From Punica granatum (taxonomy: Eukaryota; Streptophyta; Magnoliopsida; Myrtales; Lythraceae): DNA of 64,000 nt. A model generated the notes under the pieces. That model had not been told where the DNA came from. It saw only the letters and a program-made list of their open reading frames with translations, and did not search any database. Below are positions 1-10,462 of the stretch, piece by piece. Position 1 is the stretch's first letter, and each line of letters starts with the position of its first letter. Both the position numbers and the translations under genes were made by a program. The stretch is from assembly GCF_007655135.1 (NCBI RefSeq), contig NC_045130.1:17241363-17305362 (forward strand). The letters are read 5' to 3'.

Positions 1-60
1 ACGGGAGCGATCTCAGCCATTTTTTCAGTCATCGTTGTTGTTAGGCTAATGAGAAAATGA
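1..60 (+). CDS. Last 19 codons of an unknown gene (gene X), cut by the window edge
   Basis: The window opens inside an open frame that ends in TGA at 58-60. It encodes a hydrophobic stretch followed by RLMRK, which looks like a C-terminal membrane anchor with a short basic tail. The same end is found at 10,774-10,834 in the second tandem unit, where more of the exon is visible. I do not recognise the protein. Because the left edge already lies inside the repeat unit, the tandem array may continue to the left of this window. It could also be a terminal exon copied with the array and no longer attached to a working gene. Confidence 0.4.
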   Translation, partial: TGAISAIFSVIVVVRLMRK

Positions 61-237
61 AGGAGAATTTCCGAGGAAACTTGGGATCAACGGCCCGAGA
101 CTGAGTCCCCCTTTAACTTGGAACTTTTCAAACCAATGAACTGCAACATTAGTGACTTGTGTGGAGTTGGCTCATATCCACTAGCACTGATGATATGACT
201 AAGTCGTGCACCACTAGTAACAGTAGAGTTAGAAGCC

Positions 238-247
238 ATATATAAAT
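238..247 (+). promoter_or_regulatory. TATA box of gene A
   Basis: A TATATAAAT sequence lies about 75 bases upstream of the gene A start codon and is conserved in unit 2 at about 10,968-10,977. The spacing suits a short 5' leader. Confidence 0.5.
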
Positions 248-320
248 TTTGATCGCACTCGTTCGCTGGAAAGAAAAATTAAAAGTACATCCGACATTCT
301 TTTCCACTTCTTCATTTGCG

Positions 321-1971
321 ATGATCGATCGGAGATCCATTCGGATAGCAGTCATGATCGGCCTCTTCCTCCTCCTTCCACAGGCATTTGCCGGCCGATT
401 TCTACCCAGGGGTGAGTTTTGCTTTTATTTATTCTTTTCCCTCTCTACTCTAGGCTTTCTAGTTAAGGGATGAACCAGAACCGGCAGCCTGCAGGAAATG
501 GAGAATTCAACTTCAACTTCAGTTGAGCGTTAATTACTAAATTAAGTCCCATTTGATTCATGAATGAACGTCCAGAATCGGAATTTTTGATTCCTTTTGT
601 GACCGTTTGTTTTAAGGTAAATGGAAATCGATTCTGGTGAATGAGGACCAGAATGGACGAGGGGAATAAAAATTAATATTTTTTCCGATGTATCCATTCA
701 AAAACCAAAAACCACTGATTTTTTTTTGTTACTAAGTAGTGGCATCTCTAATTTATTACCTCTCCGGTAATTTTTTTCTTTATTTTCTTTTTGGTATGCA
801 CTCTGATATTCGAAAATTTGATTAATCCCGACCAATTCAGTTCTGGCCTAATCAGCTTACTGAGGGGTATTCTTTTCTTCTTCGCCTTTCTTGATGATGT
901 TGTATGAGTTGTTAGTTCCCTTATTATACGCTAAGCAGGCTGCAGTTTGTACGTTCATCCCGCTCCTGCACTTGTTGGCAATGGGAAAGGGATTGAAGGG
1001 AGTATTATTAACTAGTAACACGGCCGCGCCTTACCATTTTTTATTAATATTTGTGACTTAAATTTACAAATAATTATATTTAATATTTTTCCCTTCTTAA
1101 GAAGATACAAATATTGGCAAATTACTTCTGTTTCACTGTTTCAATAAGCTCTTGATGAGTGATCGGGATAACATGAGGATAAAGATTATTGAGAGAAATT
1201 GTTCTACACGGAAAAATTAAGAAAAATTCAGGAGTTTATAAGAGATTGAGTACTACAACATTTTAGCTCGAGCTTTTGGATTAGAGATAGGTCCAATCGT
1301 TTATGTATTTTATAAAGATAACTTAATATCAGCTAGCATATTTTGGTTTCATGAGTTTAATGCAAGGCATCCCAAGAGATTGAATAGGCACTATTATGGA
1401 CTTCAAACCCCCAGATGGTATAAGAAATGAATTTAACTGGAAATATTGGGGTACAAAATGATCAGAAATGATTTTTAATTGTTTTAATCGATTTTAATTT
1501 TTAAAATTTATAAATAATTTGTTTTCTTTTAATTTCTTTCATTGTTTTAATTAATTTTTCTTCAGTATTGAGAACATAATAAATGAATTGGGAATATGAA
1601 AGGACATGGCACCATCAGTTAAGAGGAAGGCGAATTCACAGTCCAGGCACAATGACACAATTATCAGGGGCGTTCTTTATAACCGAGCTAATGGCCTGTC
1701 GTGCGGCTCTCCCACCGGAGCCCGCCCGCTATGTAGACAAAGTTGGTTCCTACTGTTTTGCTGCCTTGCCCGAACCTTCCTTTAGAGCAGGGTACTCTCA
1801 TTAGCAGGAGTTTACTTTAAATATATATCATAATAGATTTAAATATATATCATAATAGATTATCAAACGTGGGAAATTTAATGATGTTTATTTACTGTAC
1901 GTGGCGCAGAGGAGGTGAGCTTCCGTGGAGCTTTTCCATATTCAGTTGAAGATGGACGCAGTTACGTCTAG
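321..1971 (+). CDS. Gene A: predicted small secreted peptide, two exons
   Basis: Proposed exons are 321-411 and 1,910-1,971. Exon 1 encodes a classic signal peptide: MIDRRS, then a long hydrophobic core, then QAFAGRFLPR. It ends at a GGG|GTGAGT donor in phase 1. Exon 2 follows a CGCAG acceptor and reads EEVSFRGAFPYSVEDGRSYV, then TAG. The predicted preprotein is 50 aa and the mature part is about 25 aa. I found exon 2 by its similarity to exon 2 of gene B: both share an acidic-E-V, R-G, S-V and R-S-Y-V pattern. The 1.5-kb intron contains a SINE fragment, a TRIM-like LTR and a plastid-like fragment. The frame is intact in unit 2. The family is unknown. It could be a signalling or defence peptide or a decaying paralogue; the weak acceptor and the lack of transcript data limit confidence. 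Confidence 0.42.
787..868 (-). mobile_element. SINE fragment (3' half)
   Basis: This matches the 3' half of the dispersed tRNA-derived SINE found elsewhere in the window, for example at 10,273-10,454. It includes the TTCGAAA and GACTAATTCAG-type blocks and the T-run that corresponds to the poly(A) end on the other strand. The same fragment sits at 11,519-11,591, so it was present before the duplication. Confidence 0.6.
1188..1325 (+). mobile_element. TRIM-like LTR fragment
   Basis: Blocks resembling a plant TRIM LTR occur in order: a TTGTTCTACACGGAAAAATT-type start, a GTTTATAAGAGATTGAG-type middle and an AGGTCCAATCGTTTAT-type end. The same order is found at 11,904-12,050 and in the TRIM at 27,245-27,775. 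No internal region is seen here. Confidence 0.45.
1635..1696 (-). other. Plastid trnI-GAU-like fragment (5' exon plus start of intron)
   Basis: On the minus strand this reads like the 5' exon of plastid trnI-GAU (a diverged GGGCTATTAGCTC start, then CGCCCCTGATAA) and continues into intron-like sequence (TTGTGTCATTGTGCCTGGAC). Continuing past the exon boundary points to plastid DNA and not to a tRNA-derived SINE. The copy in unit 2 (12,382-12,445) has the better-preserved tRNA start. The comparison is from memory of the plastid gene and was not aligned. Confidence 0.5.
1818..1860. repeat. Short tandem duplication, two 21-22 bp copies
   Basis: Two adjacent copies of an AT-rich sequence (TTAAATATATATCATAATAG and following bases). 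The second copy is absent from unit 2, where an (AAT)n tract at about 12,588-12,611 occupies the same place. Confidence 0.8.
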
Positions 1972-3907
1972 TAATATTTGATGAGAGCTAAGCAATAATT
2001 ATATGGATAGTAATTTTTTTGATAACTATATGGACTGTATTTAATTGACGACATGTAAAGTATTTCATTACATGCGGATCATAATAGGCCTTCGTTACGA
2101 TGATTTCTTTATATTTTTTTTTGGGAAATTTCTTCATTCTGTTTTGAGAATTGCAGACTTCATGTGTTCTAGATATTGGACTTACAAGAAGTATAATCTT
2201 TCCGAATTATGTATGTAGTTCTTGGAGAAGTTCAGGGAAGTCACGTTCGTAAAGCCGGGGAGGGGTGGGGTTGTTCGAATGTGCCGAGGGTCATTGGGTA
2301 CTCTGTCTTCTCTAAGTCTTAACTAAATTTAGTTGTTTGTGCACTTCTCTACTTAGGTAATGACTCAAACATTGATATGATATTCACTTGCAGGCGCCCT
2401 CCCCCACATAACCGGTCTGATAAGGCAACCTCCCGAGTATGGTGTGGCTCTAACCCTTGATCGTAATCTTACCCTTTGGAGAATCGAAAAGAAAAAAAAA
2501 GAAAAAAAAAAAGACATGAAGTTTCATCGTCATATGAGAATTCAGATAATCGACAGTAGAATTTGAGCTGAAACTCAGAAGATGTGTGATATTGGAGTAT
2601 TTTTATAACTTCTTTGTTCTTCTCTATATATTTGCTTTGGGCGTTGCCGAAGAAGTCAATGGGAAGGTTAATTACTAGGCCTTTGACGGTAAGTGTCTCC
2701 CTGCCTAATAAAAATGCTTCATATGAATGTGATGGAGGAAGAGGAATTATATACCATTAAACTATTGGGATAGGGTCAGTTTGTTCCAACCTTTGGAGTT
2801 TTGTTCGTCTCTCTCTTAAATCATTTCTTCTTCTTTTTTTTTTTTTCTCCCTTTCTTTTGTGGTTGGAATTGTCCTCAACCTTCTAAGAAAGTGTCAGGT
2901 TTGATCCTTTCATTAACAATTTCCATCGAAACTGTACATTATAATAGAAAAAACTAAAGAAACAAAGAAAATAAATGCGAACAATGAGAAGAGGACGTGG
3001 GGGATGGTGGTGGCCTTGCTGGCAACCATTACGCACCGCCACAATCGGGGTCGCCGACAATGCTAATTGGGGCGGTGGTTGCCACCGGTGAGACACCAAG
3101 AGGAGACTCGAGAGGACTCAAAACTCTTATGATCGTATTCCAAGAAGATAATTTGTAATTTGGATATTATGTCATTTCATTTACAGATTCCTCCATTGAT
3201 CCTCGCTGGTTAATGTGCGGGGATGGGATTCACTTGTGGTTTCAGTTTCAGGGCACCGACACCTTTCAAGAAACTGCTCTCAACTGAGCCATTGAGAATC
3301 TGATAAAACCATAAAAGGAAGGGCTGTTAATCCAATAATCGAGTTTGCTCACAGTCATATCCAAATTACGGCCCAATTATGGTCATATCCAAATTCAGCT
3401 CGTTTAGGAAATTCATCGGCCCAATTACGGTCCCACTGAAAATTCTACTTGGGCCATATCCAAACAAATAGTGGTGGGATCCTCTTGTTTTGTGGGTCCG
3501 GCTTTTCTTCATCTGTAGATATCTTTTGTGTGTGGAAGCACACTGCATGGATCCATCGTCTGCTACAACTACTTCGACATGCACAAACTTTCGTACATAA
3601 GAGATCCCCCCGGTCTCAATTCACGAACTGCATTAGATGCTGATTTCAAAAGAATCTTCTTACCGGTTCGACATCCTTATTTTCATCCGAGTCTTTGCAT
3701 TCAAGTGCACCAAGTATTTTCTCACTTTGCCTTGAAAAATCAACTCGACCGGAATATTAAATAACAATCGCGCACTATGGTCTGGAAACTAGCATTGACT
3801 TTGGATTTTCTACACTTTTGGAGACTAATTTAATTGGTTCCAACCGTATTGCAAATACAGACTAAGTATTTGGTCACTCCGAGATTGGCGGAGTATTTAC
3901 TGATCAC

Positions 3908-3938
<31 letters not shown>

Positions 3939-3998
3939 CCAGTTCATCCATTCAATGAATCACATCCCTCCTGTGGTCTTTTGAAGTTCATCGTTCGC
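1972..3998. other. Spacer between genes A and B
   Basis: No gene is supported here. About 2,097-2,990 is missing from unit 2. A splice-acceptor-like CTTGCAG at about 2,391-2,397 opens a frame beginning GALPHITGLIRQ, but nothing links it to an exon. A GC-rich stretch at 2,990-3,110 is conserved in unit 2. The stretch 3,190-3,800 is the upstream region of gene B and has a diverged third copy at 27,840-28,245. Confidence 0.6.
3909..3938. repeat. (TA)n microsatellite and TATA region of gene B
   Basis: A pure TA run of about 28 bases lies about 65 bases before the gene B start. In unit 2 the same place holds a short TATATATAAAT box (about 16,063-16,073), so the run is probably an expanded TATA box. 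Confidence 0.75.
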
Positions 3999-3999
3999 A

Positions 4000-4325
4000 A
4001 TGACCGGTGGAAAATTCATTGCGATGGCAGCTATCCTGGGTCTTCTCCTCCTTCCGCTGGCATTTGCTGGACGCCTCCTACCCCCAGGTGAGCATACTTT
4101 TCTAAGGTTAAACCAGTACCTGAACCCGGTAGGACCTGGATTACTGGCCATGGGGAGTCTATTAATGACGAAGTTAATTGTTTTGTAGATGAAGTGCACG
4201 TCCGTGGCGTTTTATCATCATCAGTTGGCCATCTGCGGGCACGCAGTTACGTACATAATCCATGCACTCCTTGTCTTTCGATCCATGTTCAAACTCCAGA
4301 TACCAAATCTACTGAAATCTTCTAA
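4000..4325 (+). CDS. Gene B: predicted small secreted peptide, two exons
   Basis: Proposed exons are 4,000-4,087 and 4,189-4,325, with a 101-base intron (CAG|GTGAGC donor, TTTTGTAG acceptor, phase 1). The product is 74 aa. A signal peptide (MTGGKFIAMAAILGLLLLPL, then AFAG) comes first. The mature part begins at about RLLPPDEV and includes HVRGVLSSSVGHLRARSY and a CTPC motif. The frame survives in unit 2 with mostly conservative changes and one 6-base in-frame indel, and both splice sites are kept, which supports real coding. The mature start shares the pattern of gene A but is longer. I do not recognise the family. Two further phase-compatible acceptors downstream (4,516 and 9,302) could supply other terminal exons. 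Confidence 0.5.
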
Positions 4326-4516
4326 AAAATGACGTGTCTCCCACGGGGATGAGATATACTTGGAATGATTTTTTGTGTGCAATTTTTACAAGAACTTTTC
4401 CCTTTTTATAAAAATGAATTTTGATTGCGAAACTTTTTTAACTGCCAAACTTGTTTGCTTTAATGGAATCTGACTTGCTAAAGTACAATATCTGTGAATT
4501 TTATGTATACATGCAG

Positions 4517-4671
4517 GTATCATAAACGTGATAGAGATTATTCCAGCAGCATCTCCTGATGGACAGCACGCGTTGTACGCACTTCTAACTCCCCTGCTCG
4601 CGGTGTTTCGAAAATTCCTTTTCCTATATATTTGCAAGACGCGCACCTATACTGCGCATGACTTATCGTAA
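4517..4671 (+). CDS. Candidate alternative terminal exon 2b of gene B (hypervariable)
   Basis: A good acceptor (TATACATGCAG) precedes a frame that is open in phase 1, the phase left by gene B exon 1. It reads GIINVIEIIPAASPDGQ and ends at TAA 4,669-4,671. The matching stretch in unit 2 (16,634 onward) has the same length through its first 59 bases but differs at about 25 of them, almost all changing amino acids, while both flanks differ at only 8-10 percent. A common block, YALL then LLAVFRKF, follows. The C-terminal end differs because unit 2 lacks 16 bases. Use as an exon is inferred from splice phase and substitution pattern only. Confidence 0.3.
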
Positions 4672-4891
4672 TTTGTGTTGGCTCTCTTAGAGTTTTTAAA
4701 AGCTATAACTCGTGCTACGCTTGCCATTTTAATAAGTTTCAGTTTACTACTCATTAAAATACCTAATTTTTTTCACAATAATTTTTTAATATGTATAGAT
4801 TTTTTAGCAATTATCGTAAAAGTGTTTTCATTAAGTAAAATATTCATTGGCGAATTAATTTTAATAAAAACAGAAAATTATGAGATGAGAG

Positions 4892-5561
4892 TAGGAGTGG
4901 GTACGGGACGGGATGGTTCGATTTTAGGTGCTAACCGTACCGGTCTAGAATTTCCGGGAATGAAATTTTCCTAATCGAAATCGATCTCGTAACCATATTA
5001 CAATCACAAACCGTCCCGAAAAATAACCATTTTTTCGGTCCCGTTAACCGAACTGTCCTGAATTAAGAAGATTAGCATTAAAGTCTAAATTTATAAAGTC
5101 TAATCATTCTACAGTAGTGCAATCAACACTAAATAGAGTGTAAAAAATAAAAACAAGCACGTTTTTATTTACTAATCAAATTTTTATGAAGTTCTAATTG
5201 CACAAAAATATCAAAATTCTCATCATTACTCTACACCTCTCAATCATCTACATAATGACTAGATGATTTTTGAGATTTCTTTTCCAAGTTTTTTCTTAAG
5301 AAAAAAGAAAGTGGAAATATTTAAACTCAAATCTATAAATAAATATAACAAAACATATATTTTATATATCTTTGTATATATTCAGGACGAGACGGTTAAC
5401 CATGGTTTTTGAAATTAGAAACCGTAACCGTCCTGAAACCAAATGATTTGAGAATTTAGGAACCGAATTTTTGCCGAAACCGAATAATTCGGTTATTTTT
5501 CGGTTCGGAACGGAACGATTATCGAGATGGTTTGGTTATCGGCTATTTTTGCACAACCCCA
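4892..5561. mobile_element. hAT-type MITE, family 2 (unit 1 copy)
   Basis: This is a non-autonomous element of 670 bp. It is flanked by the 8-bp target duplication GATGAGAG (4,884-4,891 and 5,562-5,569). The ends are imperfect inverted repeats: TAGGAGTGGGTACGGG at the left, and TGGGGTTGTGCAAAAA when the right end is read in reverse. The interior has paired CCGTCC and GGTTCGG-type blocks and no coding capacity. The unit 2 copy at 16,988-17,660 has the same target duplication, so the insertion is older than the tandem duplication. Confidence 0.9.
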
Positions 5562-5569
5562 GATGAGAG

Positions 5570-8500
5570 GGAGAAATGGCAGTTGGGGATTGAACGTGAG
5601 GGAGGTGAGAAAGTGTGGGAAAATTAGGGGAAGAGAGAGAAATGGGTAGTACGGCGAATTATTAGGGCTGAGAGAGAAAAGCGAGGGAGAGGAAATAACG
5701 AGCAGGAGGGGATGGTGGTTAAGAAAATATTTGAAATATTAATTTATTCTCAATTTTTTGAATTTCATAATTGTTAATTAATTATTACATCAGTTCATAT
5801 AAATGTTTTACAAAATTAAAAAGTAGACCTAATATTTTCTTCTCATATTTCTAACAGTGAGATTTTGTGTCTCAGTCAGTCATTTTTTGGTTGGTTTTAG
5901 TAGATTGTCCTCAATATCTTTAAACAAAATTATTTGGAGGAAGGAAAAATAGAACATTAACCACTTAATTGGATTGCGGGGTGGAAAGAGCTATGGAGGG
6001 ATGAATTATGAAGAGTTATTATATATAATTAGTCATTTCACGCGCGCGTTGTGCGGAAGTGTTATTCGTGATATAAATTTTTTATAATTTATTATACAGA
6101 GTCTTTAAAAATTTTGTTTGGTTTATAATTGTAGAATTAACTCTTGGATAATCATTAAATTAATAATGAACAAAGAATGTTAAATTCATTGTGTTAGATT
6201 TGTTCTATTAAATACGTTGCTTACATAAAAAACTATATTACTCACTTAAAAAGCATTAATTTATATATTTTAAAAACAATATTAATAAAATCACATGAAT
6301 AAATTTATTTTAATTAAAGTAATTAATTAATAGCTTTTAGTTTTTTAAACAACTCTTAATTTTCAATATCGAAATTATAGAAGATATTGACATTTACATC
6401 CTTTATACAATAATAAGTTACTCATAGAACTTAAATGTTTCAACTTTAAGTAAATTTAATAAAAAGATAGACTAAATTTATTATATTCATTTAATGAATT
6501 TTTAAAAACATAAAGTCTTTTAGCATCATTTTTAATTTTAAGTATATATAATATTTATATAGAACTTGTAATAGTTTTTAAATATTTCTAGACCTTCTTA
6601 CAATAATTATGTAAGCAATTACTTATGTAAAAAAATTTAAAAAAATATTTCATCATTCTTTTTAAACCGAAAAATCTATTATAGTTTCAACAATATAATT
6701 AAGCATTTTTAGAATTGAAAATTAGAAAAGAAAGTAATTGTAATTAATCGAATTTCAAAAGATATATTTATTACTGAATTGTGCGAACTCTTACACCAAT
6801 TCACTTGTATGCTTTTTAAAATATTTTTTAAGTGTATTTAATATTGGTATAGAAATTTCTTATCGTTCATAGATATTCTAGTAAAATACAATTTTACTTG
6901 TTAAATCGAGAATTGAAAATGGAAATAATTTTAGTAAATTGAATTGATATAAGTATATTATCATTATAAACAATTAATTATTTATGCATTAATTATTAAT
7001 CAATGTATTCAAGAGGGTAGAGAAGATAATTGAAATTTGAGTAAGTAGAGACTAAGGACTTGACATATAGCACCACCTTATAAATCTTAAAATGACACAA
7101 GATGCAGTCTCGTTAATCTATTTTTTCGTTTTGCTATTGTATAGCAATATATATATATATATATATACACTATCTAAATAAGCTATAAATATAGGAGTAA
7201 GAATGTAAATTTACACATTTTTGAACATGCATCTCTCTTCCATCTCCTCTCCATGAATACTAATGTCCCATCTCCACTTTACCACTTCTCTCCGTTACTT
7301 TTGCTCTCTTTTAGTATTATTTATTTTCTTTGTTTTTTCTTTATGACTTTTACCCACAAATTTTTATTTTTATTGGATCCGGTATTATATGGTTGAGTAA
7401 CATCAAACACAAAATTAAAGTTCCTAAAAATAATTTTGTAAACTTCTAATTCATGCATTTTTTTAGTTTAATATTAATTGAGACTTGTATATTACACTGC
7501 AAGTGGCATCAAAAAATTCTACTAATAATTATCCTAAATAAAACAATTCCACTAATAATGACATGGGCCGCAATTCACACAATATCCAAGAATTATTTAA
7601 TAATGTGAGTGTTATAGGAGGATTATTAAGCACACTTGTAACTCATGGAATTTGAATGCACTCTTCTCGAGTTTTCTTATATACTCCTAATATTAATCCA
7701 TCCAAAAGTCCTCCCAATTCAAAAATATTGCTCGCAATGACTTGAGATTGTAATTTCATCAATATTCTTGAGCTTATGTAATAAATTAAAGAATTATTAC
7801 TGATTTAGAGTATGTTTACTTTTGGAGAATTCTTCATTTTTCCCAAAAAATTGAGTTTCAGTCTAGAAATAGAAAGGGAAGGCAATAGAAGCAGGTCCCC
7901 CCTCTGTTTGTCTTCTTCTCTCCGCTTTTCTCGTCCATCCTGCCCTGCACCGCTTACAGATTCAGTGGCAGGGATCTTAGCATCTATTAGTGTTGGGGGC
8001 TGGGGCGCAAAGCGCAAACCGCTCTTCGATCTCCCGGTGAGTTGGACGGGAACGAGACAGAGGGGGTTATCAAATTTATTAGACAAGCATGATGCTTTAT
8101 TTCAAAAGATAAAACCGAGTTAAATTGTTATATACATCATTGAGATTAAAAATTTATCATGTATAAGTTATTTTTTGTTAATAGTATTTCTCAAAAAAAA
8201 AAAATTCTAACCAAACATTAGTAAATATAATTTCATATTTTTCTACAAAGAAATAAATTTAGAATGGACGCGAAAAATAGAGATGGAAATAGAGAATTCC
8301 TTTTCTAAACTAAAATTTTCAATTATTCTTTTCTTTTCCTTTTCTAAATATGTTTCTCCACTAAAAAGTATAAATAATATGTTTATTAATGTTAAGTTAG
8401 AAAATTTTCAAGTGTGAGAATAATTGGAATGGTCACCATTAAAAGATGATACAAATTAAATTTATAAATGAAAAAGTCAATAGAAAAGGAAATAAAATAT

Positions 8501-9302
8501 AAAAAAGAAATAATAGACTAATGATTTTTTTTGCAGGGGCTAATGAAAAGAGAAATAAAAAAAAGATATTCTTTAATCTATATAAATAATTTGGAATAGT
8601 GGAGAAGAAGATTTTCTATGAAAAATTAATTCATTTCAATAAGTAATAATTTTCTTGCAATTCTTTATTTTTTAGAAAATTTTCTGAGAAAATTGAAAGA
8701 ATTCTTCAAAAGTAAATCAGCAAAGCATGCTTCACTTAATTTTTCCTAATATTGATCCCACCTTGATTGATAATCTCTCCTTAGATTTCTGTTTCGTTCG
8801 CAAATAAGCCACCTTTTGGTTGCCGTTGCTTGTTGAGGTCCTTTGACGACATCTTCTTGTTTCTTTCTTGAAATTTTCATCTTGCGTTGCATTTGTTTGT
8901 GACATGCTTGAGGTTTTCAATGGATTGCTAATGTAAATTTTCTTTTTTCTAAATCCCCGAATTCCCAGTCATATCTCTTTATTTGTTCCTTGATTTTGGA
9001 GCGCCAAGTTTGGAGAAAAGGGACAAAAAAAAAAGAAAAGAAAAAGAGAGGACATCTAGGACGTGCCGTGTCGTCATTTAGTTAAACTTAACGATTTGGA
9101 TTAAAAATCATATGGCACTTATGATTTCTAAAATTAAACTTTGAACATTTGTATAATTTTTTAAATTAAACAAACAACAAAAAAAATCTCTATTAAGAAA
9201 CCAATGTAACGTACGAAAAATCTAGTTAAGTTAAATTTACAAGAGTTTTTTGTTCTCTTCTGTTAATTAGGCTCGCTTAAATGAAATATTATTCGCTTGC
9301 AG
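5570..9302. other. AT-rich spacer between MITE and exon C
   Basis: No supported gene. The stretch is collinear with 17,669-22,280 of unit 2 except for indels. It holds an (AT)n run at about 7,147-7,168 and a block (about 7,855-8,070) absent from unit 2. Minus-strand frames near 8,732-8,920 do not stay aligned in unit 2, so I do not call them. Confidence 0.6.
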
Positions 9303-9466
9303 GTCACCTCGTTAGAAGTAACTGCTCCGATTTGAGCCAACTGCAGGAATCGTTAAATAAGTTCGGATGCTTTGGTAGTCTCAATCAATGCATCAATTTA
9401 CGATTGTTGGATGCATATAATAGTACACGTATACGCGCTTGTCATGAACGGTTTATTGGTTTGTAA
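9303..9466 (+). CDS. Candidate exon C: four-cysteine secreted peptide exon
   Basis: A TCGCTTGCAG acceptor is followed by a phase-1 frame of 53 codons plus stop: GHLVRSNCSDLSQLQESLNK, then FGCFGSLNQC, and so on to RFIGL. It has four cysteines. The frame is open in both units, with about 10 amino-acid replacements and 7 silent changes. The flanks differ much less (about 1 change in the next 90 bases), so the exon is the diverged part. Its phase suits the signal-peptide exons of genes A and B; the nearest upstream is gene B at 4,000, across an intron of over 5 kb. It might instead be read from an in-frame ATG at 9,281 without a signal peptide. Confidence 0.38.
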
Positions 9467-10272
9467 CAATAATATTTTGTATTTGGCTGGATCTCATTGG
9501 CATTTTGCTATACATCAGATTTAGAATTTAATGGAAGGTATGAGATTGTCATGAGCGAAATCTTTCCTTTGGTGGTAGGCTTACTCTCCTAAACACTCTC
9601 CTCCATATATAATTTGCCTGTGTACCATCTCTCCATCCGCTTTTCTTGTTCCCAATCCCTTGTGGCCAAAAATCTTGAAAATTAATCTCAGACACTTCCC
9701 CCGGAGCGGCTATTCAGACAAGGAAAAAAAAAAAGAGCTTGGTCAAATAGGACAAAATTTAACTTCCAAAAGAATTAGGGGTGCATGGCTTGGATTAATT
9801 AATTGATAATAAAAATAAAGCCTCTACTTTCTAATTAAGTCTTGGAGGTTCGAGACTGAAGATATTCTCTGCGGAAACATGTAATGTGTGATTTGTACGT
9901 TCTTTCTTCATCTTATAGAAGAAAGGAAGCTCAAATAGAATGCGGGAAATTATAAATTAAATTCAAGAATGTATATGTGGTTAAAAATAAAAAGAAAGAA
10001 AAAGAAACCCATTAACAGATAGTCCATATGGTCACCCAGAACTTACGAACTCTCAACTTACCAGCTCCCGTTCACTAGTCATTTAATACATTTTTTTCTT
10101 GGTTACAAAGAAAGCTTATAAACTGAATATAATGAAATAGAAATCCTAATCCTAATAGGTAGTAAATAGGCACTGATAATCCCACATGATATCAAATTTG
10201 GAATATTTTGATTATCAAACGAGTTACGAGATCATGTGCTACACCCCCCTTTCATTATTCATTTAATACAAA

Positions 10273-10454
10273 TTTTTTGGTATGAACTCTGATATTCGGA
10301 CGTTCAATTGAGCCCTACTAATTCAGTCGAGTCGGATTGGTCCACTAAGGGGTAAAGTTCTCCCAACATGGATTTTTTACATTCATAAAGACTCAAACCA
10401 GACATTACTTAAACGGAACACGTGTCAAACCGTTTGAATCAATCCATGTTGGTA
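10273..10454 (-). mobile_element. tRNA-derived SINE (unit 1 copy)
   Basis: Read on the minus strand, the element starts ACCAACATGGATTGATTCAA, carries a diverged box A and box B, and ends in GAGTTCATACC followed by an A-run. It is about 180 bp and matches copies at 23,288, 38,621, 43,937 and 60,763. The orthologous copy in unit 2 shows it predates the duplication. Confidence 0.75.
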
Positions 10455-10462
10455 TTATTCAT

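Noticed and set aside
1583..1804. ORF in both units that looks like a small protein
   Set aside because: It is antisense to a plastid trnI-like fragment, and the reading frame does not stay aligned between units over its length.
2393..2580. Acceptor-like CTTGCAG followed by an open frame (GALPHITGLIRQ) as a further gene A exon
   Set aside because: The phase fits, but the region is absent from unit 2, the frame runs into poly-lysine from an A-run, and there is no homology to the other terminal exons.
7805..8123. Overlapping frames on both strands near 7.8-8.1 kb
   Set aside because: Most of the sequence is missing from unit 2 and the frames show no recognisable domain.
8732..8920. Minus-strand lysine-rich frame also present in unit 2
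   Set aside because: The copy at 21,656-21,910 is read in a different frame over much of its length, so the frame is not conserved.
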